DNA from: Candidatus Bipolaricaulota bacterium | GTDB lineage: Bacteria > Bipolaricaulota > Bipolaricaulia > Bipolaricaulales > Bipolaricaulaceae | Direction: 5' to 3' | Assembly: GCA_021163465.1 (NCBI GenBank) | Contig: JAGGWU010000061.1 | Coordinates: forward strand, 1-6,325 | Length of the DNA stretch: 6,325 nucleotides | Part shown: piece by piece, positions 1 through 5,114 of the stretch | Position numbering within the stretch: position 1 is the stretch's first letter | How the letters are laid out: each line of letters starts with the position of its first letter | Notes under the pieces: generated by a model | The model's database searches: none | What the model was told of the DNA's origin: nothing | What the model saw: only the letters and a program-made list of their open reading frames with translations | Made by a program: the position numbers and the translations under genes

Positions 1-605
1 GGGCGGTCAAGGAGGCCGCGGCCCAGGGAAAGCACGTATACGCCTCCCACAATGAGTCCCCTTATTTCATTCAAGGGTTGAAAACCCTGGCCTACGAAAT
101 CTACGAGGACTTGGGGTACGAGGTCCCGGACCACGTGGTCGTCCCCCTGGGGGGAGGGGGGCTCTTCCTGGGGCTTTACCTGGGGTTCGGGGAGCTGGTG
201 AGGCTCGGCTGGGCGGAAGCGATGCCGCGGATCCACGCCGTCCAGGCCGAGGCTTGTGCCCCTGTGGTGCGGGCGTTAGAGCTCGGGGAGGCGGAACCGG
301 CGCCGGTGGAGCCGGTGCCCACGGTAGCAGAGGGAATAAGCATCGCCGCCCCGGCCCGCGGGCGGGAGATTCTGGCGGCCTTGAAGGCCGGTGGTGCTGC
401 CGTGGCCGTGGAGGAAAGGGAGATCCTCGAGGCGCGCGGGGAGCTCGCGACGCAAGAAGGGGTCTACGTGGAACCCACCTCCGCCGTGGTCCTCCCCGGC
501 CTCCGCCGACTGATCCACCGGGGGGACATCTCCCCCTCCGCCACCGTGGTCCTCGTCCTCACGGGTTCGGGCCTCAAGGGAGAGCCCCGACTGCAGAAAA
601 GTTAA
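1..605 (+). CDS. thrC: Threonine synthase-like PLP-dependent enzyme, 3' part
   Basis: The first full codon is at position 3; the gene starts outside the window and about 200 C-terminal residues are visible. The TTG at 78 is internal, because the upstream reading (SHNESPYFIQGLKTLAYEI) is typical fold-type II PLP enzyme sequence. Seen: a glycine-rich phosphate-binding loop (VPLGGGGLFLG), then VQAEACAPVVRA, the segment TVAEGISI, EGVYVEPTSA and a terminal LTGSGLK. This order is that of threonine synthase, which converts O-phosphohomoserine to threonine and phosphate in the cytoplasm. The Schiff-base lysine region lies upstream and cannot be checked. Another threonine synthase-like beta-family enzyme is possible. 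The 3' end overlaps the convergent secreted-protein gene by 32 bp. No rho-independent terminator is visible after the stop. Confidence 0.78.
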   Translation, partial: AVKEAAAQGKHVYASHNESPYFIQGLKTLAYEIYEDLGYEVPDHVVVPLGGGGLFLGLYLGFGELVRLGWAEAMPRIHAVQAEACAPVVRALELGEAEPAPVEPVPTVAEGISIAAPARGREILAALKAGGAAVAVEEREILEARGELATQEGVYVEPTSAVVLPGLRRLIHRGDISPSATVVLVLTGSGLKGEPRLQKS

Positions 606-1021
606 GCACGAGCTCCACCTCACCGGAGCCACCGACTTCGGGCGGAAACGTCACCGAAAGCTCACATTCCAAGGGCCAAACGCCCCTATCCCCCGTAATG
701 AGGAGGGTCTTCTTGGCCCCCACCGCCACCCTCCTCTCCCCCCACCCGGATGCCCTTCACGGATACGTACAAACGCCAGGGGGTATTGCTCATGATCCGC
801 AGGTGGATCTCGCCGTCGAAGGAGGAATCTACATCTGGCCTGAGAAAAACCGTGACCGGGACGCCCTCTTCGTACAAACGACCCCCGTACTCCAACACCG
901 TGACGGCCTTTACCTTCCCGACGACCCGGACCCCCGCCTCACTGCCCCATAACAAACAGGCCCACCACAACGGGAGGGAAAACACAACCACCCGGGCCCA
1001 CCATCTGGGCCCCCTCAACAC
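574..1021 (-). CDS. Small secreted beta-rich protein, interrupted by an apparent frameshift
   Basis: No family is recognised. Reading starts at GTG 1021, 7 nt after the Shine-Dalgarno sequence AAGGGGGTG; a TTG at 1027 would be 1 nt from it and is disfavoured. Residues 1-29 form a signal peptide: arginines at 3, 6 and 10, a hydrophobic stretch at about 11-25, and a likely signal peptidase I cut after S-E-A (29). The mature part is rich in alternating strand-like segments (VTVLEYGG, VTVFLRP, LRIMSNTPWRLYVSV). The literal frame ends at TAG 688-686 after a low-complexity tail (EEGGGGGQEDPPHYGG). If one G is removed from the G6 run 743-738, reading continues as GIRVGERRVAVGAKKTLL, GDRGVWPLECELSVTF and GEVELVLNFSAVGALP to TGA 576-574, giving 148 residues of similar beta-type sequence. 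The coding-like character after the shift favours a longer true product. The gene lies behind a c-di-GMP riboswitch, which suggests a surface or exported role. Confidence 0.72.
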
Positions 1022-1028
1022 TTCCAAC

Positions 1029-1037
1029 CACCCCCTT
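1029..1037 (-). promoter_or_regulatory. Shine-Dalgarno site of the secreted-protein gene, inside riboswitch P1
   Basis: On the minus strand AAGGGGGTG (1037-1029) differs at one base from AAGGAGGTG and lies 7 nt before GTG 1021, which decides the start. Its AGGGGG core (1036-1031) is also the 3' strand of the riboswitch closing helix, so ribosome access would depend on the riboswitch fold. Confidence 0.75.
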
Positions 1038-1114
1038 TCGGCAGCCCGGCCACCTCGGAGAGGTCCGTCGGCTTTGCGCCCCCGCCTCGCGACGGGTTTG
1101 CCCTTTCGAGGGGG
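1031..1114 (-). promoter_or_regulatory. Cyclic di-GMP class I (GEMM-I) riboswitch aptamer
   Basis: Reading the minus strand, the hallmark GEMM blocks occur in order: AGGGCAAACC (1104-1095), a P2 hairpin CCCGTC / GGCGGG (1096-1091 with 1086-1081) capped by the GNRA tetraloop GCGA (1090-1087), then GGCGCAAAGCC (1080-1070), a P3 apical hairpin ACCTC-TCC-GAGGT (1064-1052), and CGGGCTGCCGAA (1048-1037). The closing helix P1 is CCCCCT (1114-1109) with AGGGGG (1036-1031). By alignment to the Vibrio Vc2 aptamer, the ligand-contacting positions G20, A47 and C92 fall at about 1102, 1075 and 1041 and are G, A and C. The G at position 20 favours c-di-GMP over cGAMP, which is read by A20 variants. The element lies in the predicted 5' UTR of the secreted-protein gene. 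Confidence 0.9.
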
Positions 1115-1123
1115 ATACCCTCG
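1107..1123 (-). promoter_or_regulatory. Alternative hairpin competing with riboswitch P1
   Basis: CGAGGG (1123-1118) is a perfect complement of CCCTCG (1112-1107) around a 5-nt loop. It lies at the very 5' end of the predicted transcript. It occupies four of the six bases (1112-1109) that form the 5' strand of P1, so the two structures cannot coexist fully. With this hairpin formed, the Shine-Dalgarno strand of P1 would be free. The pairing is seen in the sequence; its regulatory role is inferred. Confidence 0.6.
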
Positions 1124-1131
1124 TAGTTTCC

Positions 1132-1160
1132 ATTATACCCGTTGACAGCATGATTGTGAA
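1132..1160 (-). promoter_or_regulatory. Sigma70-type promoter of the riboswitch and secreted-protein transcript
   Basis: On the minus strand a consensus -10 TATAAT (1137-1132) lies exactly 17 nt downstream of TTCACA (1160-1155), a 5/6 match to TTGACA. Transcription would start near 1125, just before the 5' hairpin and the riboswitch, giving a leader of about 104 nt before GTG 1021. Position and direction fit the riboswitch call independently. Confidence 0.8.
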
Positions 1161-1169
1161 GAGCAAAAT
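1142..1169 (+). promoter_or_regulatory. Weak candidate promoter of the metallophosphoesterase gene
   Basis: TTGACA (1142-1147) is a perfect -35 box, with CAAAAT (1164-1169, 4/6 to TATAAT) 16 nt later. The start would be near 1176, only a few bases before ATG 1179, so the message would be almost leaderless and would lose the GGTGGA ribosome site at 1170-1175. The element overlaps the divergent promoter at 1132-1160. The perfect -35 box is suggestive, but the -10 box is poor. Confidence 0.3.
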
Positions 1170-1178
1170 GGTGGAACG

Positions 1179-1856
1179 ATGAGGGTACTGGTGGTAAGCG
1201 ATGAGGTGAGCCCCGAGCTCTACCATGAGCGCTTGGGGGAGCGCTTCCGCGATGTGGAGTTGGTGCTCTCCTGTGGGGACCTGCCCTTTTATTACTTGGA
1301 GTACATCGTCAGCGTCCTGAACGTGCCCCTGGTTTACGTCTTCGGCAACCACGACCGCCCCCTCCTTACCGAGTGGGGCGAGGTGATCCCCTCCCCCCGG
1401 GGGTGCATCAACGCCGGGGGGAAGGTGGTGGAGGTCAAGGGCCTCCTCATCGGGGGGCTGGAAGGGAGCTTCCGTTACCGGCCCCATGTCTCCCACCAGT
1501 ACACCGAGCGGGAGATGCGTTGGCAGATCGCCCGGATGGAGCCGCGGCTCCTCCTCAACCGCTTGACCAAGGGGCGCTACCTCGATATCCTCCTGGCTCA
1601 TGCGCCCCCGTGGGGGATCCACGACGCCGGGGACCTTCCCCACCGGGGGTTCAAGGGGTTTCTTAAGTTCATGGACCGGTACCGGCCGCGGTACCTGATC
1701 CACGGCCACACCCATCCCGCCACCACCGACACGGCCCCGGTGCGGTATCGGGAGACGGAGGTGATCCATGTTCACGGCTATAAGATCCTGGATATCGAGG
1801 TTGGCTGCCCCGGGGAGGGCGAGGGGCTCCAGTCCGTCTCCGCCCCGGGAGCCTGA
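1179..1856 (+). CDS. Calcineurin-like metallophosphoesterase
   Basis: This is a 225-residue cytoplasmic protein with no signal peptide, of usual length for a single-domain phosphoesterase. Motifs in order: SDEV (7-10), CGD (32-34), FGNHD (55-59), LAHAPP (139-144) and HGHTH (175-179). Metal ligands would be D8, D34, N57, H141, H176 and H178. The His of the usual DxH first motif is replaced by V10. Such enzymes hydrolyse phosphomonoesters or phosphodiesters with two metal ions; the substrate cannot be told from sequence. The start ATG 1179 follows GGTGGA (1170-1175); the ATG at 1168 is out of frame. The last 89 bp also encode the N-terminus of the ParB-like protein in another frame, so the two are probably co-transcribed and translationally coupled. 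Confidence 0.88.
   Translation: MRVLVVSDEVSPELYHERLGERFRDVELVLSCGDLPFYYLEYIVSVLNVPLVYVFGNHDRPLLTEWGEVIPSPRGCINAGGKVVEVKGLLIGGLEGSFRYRPHVSHQYTEREMRWQIARMEPRLLLNRLTKGRYLDILLAHAPPWGIHDAGDLPHRGFKGFLKFMDRYRPRYLIHGHTHPATTDTAPVRYRETEVIHVHGYKILDIEVGCPGEGEGLQSVSAPGA
1757..1766 (+). promoter_or_regulatory. Near-perfect Shine-Dalgarno site deciding the ParB-like start
   Basis: GGAGGTGATC is complementary to the 3' end of 16S rRNA over 10 bases, and its GGAGG core ends 6 nt before ATG 1768. It supports a start inside the upstream gene. The same bases encode T-E-V-I of the phosphoesterase, so chance cannot be fully excluded. Confidence 0.65.
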
Positions 1857-2652
1857 TACCCTCCTTCCCTTCGACCTCGTCAAGGAGAAGATCCACATCC
1901 GCGGCTGGAGATATCTCGGGTTCCGGGAAGTGGAGATCGAGAAGATCGTGGGGAGCGTGGACCGGTATCAGGACTTTTCCCGGGCCTTTCTCCCCAAGCA
2001 GGTCGACCAGGGAAGGCTGCGCCGGATAAAGCGGGCCATGGAGCGGGAGGAGGCCCTTCCCCCGGTGCGGCTCTACAAAGTGGGCGAGATCTACTTCGTG
2101 GAGGACGGCCACCACCGCGTGGCCGCCGCCCGGGAACGCGGCGCCAAGTTCATCGACGCCGAGGTCACCGAGTTCATCCCCAACGTCCCCCTGGAGCCCG
2201 GGATCACCGATCGGGAGCTCCTTATTAAGGCCGAGTATTCGGAGTTCCTGCGGCAGACGAAGTTACAGGAGCTGCGCCCCGGGGCGCGGATAGAGTTCTC
2301 GGAGCTCGGCAAATACCGGGTACTGTTGGAGCATATCGAAGTTCACCGTTACTTCCGGGCGAAGGAGGAGGGCAGGGAGATCCCCTTCCAGGAGGCGGTG
2401 GTTTCCTGGTACGACAACGTCTACAGGCCTTTGGTGGAGGCCTTCCGCAAAACACGGATCCTGGATTTCTTTCCTGGGCGTACCGAGGCCGACCTTTACC
2501 TTTGGGTCTCGGAACACCTCCACCAGCTGCGCCGATGGCTCGGCCCTGGGGTGGGGCCGAAGGAGGCGGTGGAGGATTTCGTGGATCGGCTCGAAGCTTT
2601 GATTCGGGAAGCGGCCCTCACTAACCCCGCGCCCTTCCGTGGGGCAAGCTGA
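1768..2652 (+). CDS. ParB/Srx-fold (ParB N-terminal domain-like) protein
   Basis: This is a 294-residue soluble protein. Residues 1-30 are Pro/Arg/Ser-rich and look unstructured. Conserved sequence begins at LLPFDLVKEK (32-41), followed by KIVGSVDRYQDF (59-70) and RAFLPKQ. The ParB-like core contains LPPVRLYKVGEIYFVEDGHHRVAAAR (97-122) split around the nucleotide-binding-type motif GHHR (114-117), then FIDAEVTEF. The C-terminal half is alpha-rich with FPGRTEADLYLWVSEH (235-250). No helix-turn-helix or ParB dimerisation domain is apparent, so it is probably not a chromosome-partition ParB. CTP/ATP binding or a SerK-like kinase role is possible from the fold; the function is unknown. The start ATG 1768 is chosen for its strong ribosome site; TTG 1801 is an alternative with little ribosome-site support. 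The 89-bp overlap with the phosphoesterase gene implies a functional pair. Confidence 0.85.
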   Translation: MFTAIRSWISRLAAPGRARGSSPSPPREPDTLLPFDLVKEKIHIRGWRYLGFREVEIEKIVGSVDRYQDFSRAFLPKQVDQGRLRRIKRAMEREEALPPVRLYKVGEIYFVEDGHHRVAAARERGAKFIDAEVTEFIPNVPLEPGITDRELLIKAEYSEFLRQTKLQELRPGARIEFSELGKYRVLLEHIEVHRYFRAKEEGREIPFQEAVVSWYDNVYRPLVEAFRKTRILDFFPGRTEADLYLWVSEHLHQLRRWLGPGVGPKEAVEDFVDRLEALIREAALTNPAPFRGAS

Positions 2653-2661
2653 TCCCCTTCT

Positions 2662-2670
2662 TGGTATAGT
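2662..2670 (+). promoter_or_regulatory. Possible extended -10 promoter of glgA
   Basis: TGG followed by TATAGT (2665-2670) matches the extended -10 pattern TGnTATAAT with one mismatch. No -35 box is seen at the right spacing. The start would be near 2677, at the edge of the ribosome site. It lies in the only gap (38 bp) between the ParB-like gene and glgA; read-through from upstream is equally possible. Confidence 0.35.
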
Positions 2671-2676
2671 GCGGAC

Positions 2677-2683
2677 GAGGTGA
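2677..2683 (+). promoter_or_regulatory. Shine-Dalgarno site of glgA
   Basis: GAGGTGA lies 7 nt before ATG 2691. The nearer ATG at 2686 is out of frame, so 2691 is the start. Confidence 0.6.
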
Positions 2684-2690
2684 ACATGCG

Positions 2691-4121
2691 ATGAAAATCT
2701 TGTTTGTGGCCGCGGAGTGTGCTCCCTTCGCCAAAGTGGGAGGGCTTGGGGATGTGGTGTGGGCCTTGGCCAAAGCCTTGAGGGAATTGGGCGTGGATGT
2801 TGCCAGATTCATCCCTAAATACCGCGGGGTAGAGGACGAGATCGAGCTCGCGGAAGTCGGGGAACTTTCCATTACCATGGGGGGAGGTCCGTGCCACTGC
2901 CGGATCCTGAAGGGCACACATCCCAAAGGGGGGTCTATCTACTTCCTCGATTATCCCCCTTACTTTGACCGCGCTGGGATATACGGTGAGCGAGGAGAGG
3001 CGTACCCTGACTCCTTGGAGCGGTTCGCCCTCCTTGCCCGGGCCGCGTTGGAGCTTCCGGGCGCGGTGGGATTCGCGCCCGATATCTTTCACATCCACGA
3101 TTGGCACACTTCCCTTGTCCCTGTATACCTCCGCTTCGGGGGTTTCCCCCAGAGCGCAAAGACCCTCCTCACCATCCATAACCTCGCCCACCAGGGAATC
3201 TATCCCCCGGAGCGGGCGGCTGCCCTGGGATTGCCCGAGGAGGGGATCTCGGCCATCACCTACCGGGGCAAACTCAATCTGCTTTATGGGGGGATCAGGT
3301 TCGCGGACCTCGTGACCACCGTATCCCCTAGCTACGCCCGGGAAATCCAAGAGAACGGAGAGGGGTTGGAGGGAATCCTGCGGGAGCGGGCTGCCAAAGG
3401 TGAACTTTTCGGGATCCTCAACGGCGTCGATTACGAGGTCTGGGACCCGGCCACCGACCCCCTCATCTGGGCCCGTTACTCCGCCGACGATCCCGCGGGC
3501 AAGGCCGCCAACAAGGCCAGGCTGCAGGAGGAGGTAGGGCTGGATCCCGAGCCCGATGTGCCCCTGGTGGGGATGGTCTCGCGGCTGGTGGAGCAGAAGG
3601 GGTTCGATCTGGTGATGGAGTCCTTCGAGCGCATGATGTCCCTGGGAATCCAGTTCGTGCTTTTGGGTACGGGGAAACCGGCGTACGAGGAGTTCTTCCG
3701 CCGAGCCGCGGCGAGGCACCCGGGACGGGCCGCGGCGCTGATCACCTTCTCCGAGGAATGGGCCCACCGGATCGAGGCCGCCTGTGATATCTTCCTCATG
3801 CCCTCCAAGTTCGAGCCCTGCGGCTTGAACCAGATGTATTCCCTACGGTATGGGGCGGTGCCCGTGGTCCGGGCCACCGGGGGGCTTAAGGACACGGTCC
3901 GGGAGTACGATCCCCGCTCGGATACTGGAAACGGTTTCGTATTCGAGGAATACGACGCCGAAGCGATGCTCGCAGCGCTCAAGCGCGCGGTGGACCTGTA
4001 TCGCCGCGATCCCGAGGCCTGGGTGCGTCTCATGGTCCGAGGGATGAGGGAGGACCGCTCCTGGGCCTCCTCCGCCCGGGAATACCTCCCGCTCTACCGG
4101 AGGCTCACGGGAGCGGGCTAG
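2691..4121 (+). CDS. glgA: Glycogen synthase (ADP-glucose type, GT5)
   Basis: Transfers glucose from ADP-glucose to the non-reducing end of a growing alpha-1,4-glucan in the cytoplasm. The 476 residues match the usual bacterial GlgA length. Seen: the N-terminal ADP-glucose motif KVGGLGDV with K15, HDWHTS (136-141), TIHNLAHQG, NGVD (244-247), the second Rossmann domain beginning VGMVSRLVEQKG with R298 and K303, then PSKFEPCGLNQMYSLRYG with E375 and C377, and RATGGLKDTV. All expected active-site residues are present, so the enzyme should be active. The start at MKILFVAAECAPFAKVGG is the standard GlgA N-terminus. Other glycogen genes (glgC, glgB, glgP) are not in the window. The gene converges on gpsA and shares the CTAG at its end with it. 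Confidence 0.97.
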   Translation: MKILFVAAECAPFAKVGGLGDVVWALAKALRELGVDVARFIPKYRGVEDEIELAEVGELSITMGGGPCHCRILKGTHPKGGSIYFLDYPPYFDRAGIYGERGEAYPDSLERFALLARAALELPGAVGFAPDIFHIHDWHTSLVPVYLRFGGFPQSAKTLLTIHNLAHQGIYPPERAAALGLPEEGISAITYRGKLNLLYGGIRFADLVTTVSPSYAREIQENGEGLEGILRERAAKGELFGILNGVDYEVWDPATDPLIWARYSADDPAGKAANKARLQEEVGLDPEPDVPLVGMVSRLVEQKGFDLVMESFERMMSLGIQFVLLGTGKPAYEEFFRRAAARHPGRAAALITFSEEWAHRIEAACDIFLMPSKFEPCGLNQMYSLRYGAVPVVRATGGLKDTVREYDPRSDTGNGFVFEEYDAEAMLAALKRAVDLYRRDPEAWVRLMVRGMREDRSWASSAREYLPLYRRLTGAG

Positions 4122-5110
4122 GGGAACTCGCGGCGGGGCGGCCGGAGCATGAGCCGATCGATCTGGTCCCGGGGCGATTCCCCCCGGTGGAGCACCCGGT
4201 AAACGGCCTCACACAACGGAAGCTCCACCCCCAATTGCCGGGACAGCCTATATAACCACCGGGAAGTATGGACCCCTTCGGCCACCATACGCATCCCGGC
4301 GAGGATATCGGCGAGGCGTTCCCCGCGGCCGATCCTGAAGCCCACCGCGCGGTTGCGGGAGTGGCGGCTGGTGGCGGTGGCCACCAGGTCCCCCAGGCCG
4401 GCCAGGCCGAAAGGGGTCTCCGGTCGGGCCCCCACCGCGCGGCCGAACCGCGCCAGCTCCACGAGCCCCCGGGTGATCAGGGCCGCCCGGGTGTTGTCCC
4501 CGTATCCCAACCCATCGGCAATGCCCACCCCGATGGCCAGCACGTTCTTCACCGCCCCGCAGTACTCCACCCCCAGAAGATCGTCGGAAAGATACACCCG
4601 GAATCGCGGCGTCATGAGCTCCCGCTGCAACCGCTCCCCCAGGGAGGGGTCCTCCCCGGCCAGGATCACACAGGTGGGATGATCCCGGGCCACCTCCTCG
4701 GCGTGGCAGGGGCCGGAGAGGACGAAGACGGGATGACCGGGAAGGGCCTCCGTCAAGATCTCGGACATGCGCCGCCCGGTGCCCTCCTCCAACCCCTTGA
4801 CGAGGTGCACTATGGGGATCCCTGGGGGCACATGGGGCGCGGCCCGACGGGCCACCTCCCCCAGGGCGAAGCTGGGGACGACGAAGAAGGCCGCCTCGGC
4901 CCCCTCCAGGGCCTCCCCGAGCCCGGCGGTGAAGGCCAGGGAGGGAGGCAGCGGGACCCCAGGGAGGTACTCCCGGTTCTCGCGGACGCGGCGGAGCTCC
5001 TCCACGAGCTCGGGCCGGCGCGCCCAAAGGACCGTCTTGTGGCCGGCAAGGGCCAGCAACCGGGCGAAGGCCGTGCCCCAGCTCCCGGCCCCGATCACCG
5101 CCGCCCTCAT
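4118..5110 (-). CDS. gpsA: NAD(P)-dependent glycerol-3-phosphate dehydrogenase
   Basis: Reduces dihydroxyacetone phosphate to sn-glycerol-3-phosphate, the backbone precursor of phospholipids, in the cytoplasm. At 330 residues it has the usual family length. The N-terminal Rossmann motif GAGSWGTA spans 7-14, followed by HLVKGLE with K105, LSGPCHAEEVA (131-141), the catalytic-lysine segment EYCGAVKNVLAIGVGIADG with K188, NTRAALITRG (206-215) and GLAGLGDL (235-242) with D241. The GPCHA segment replaces the more common GPSFA; the remaining active-site residues are normal. ATG 5110 lies 4 nt after the stop of the epimerase gene, with GAGG in between, which indicates one operon and translational coupling. 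Its stop overlaps that of glgA by 4 bp, leaving no room for an intergenic terminator. Confidence 0.96.
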   Translation of the reverse strand: MRAAVIGAGSWGTAFARLLALAGHKTVLWARRPELVEELRRVRENREYLPGVPLPPSLAFTAGLGEALEGAEAAFFVVPSFALGEVARRAAPHVPPGIPIVHLVKGLEEGTGRRMSEILTEALPGHPVFVLSGPCHAEEVARDHPTCVILAGEDPSLGERLQRELMTPRFRVYLSDDLLGVEYCGAVKNVLAIGVGIADGLGYGDNTRAALITRGLVELARFGRAVGARPETPFGLAGLGDLVATATSRHSRNRAVGFRIGRGERLADILAGMRMVAEGVHTSRWLYRLSRQLGVELPLCEAVYRVLHRGESPRDQIDRLMLRPPRREFP

Positions 5111-5114
5111 CCCC

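Noticed and set aside
673..685. GGGC-CAAAC-GCCC hairpin as terminator between the convergent genes
   Set aside because: The stem is only 4 bp and no T tract follows on either strand; it also lies within the frame-corrected secreted-protein gene.
254..952. Plus-strand open frame of 232 codons across the end of thrC and the following region
   Set aside because: Low-complexity Gly/Arg/Pro translation, out of frame with thrC and antisense to the secreted-protein gene and its convincing promoter and riboswitch.
1025..1027. TTG 1027 as start of the secreted protein
   Set aside because: It is only 1 nt from the Shine-Dalgarno site; GTG 1021 has the ideal 7-nt spacing.
750..1145. Plus-strand open frame over the riboswitch region
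   Set aside because: It is antisense to the riboswitch and the signal-peptide gene, and its translation has no protein-like pattern.
1939..4033. Several long open frames antisense to or shifted from the ParB-like gene and glgA
   Set aside because: They are shadows created by high GC content; the sense frames carry clear family motifs.
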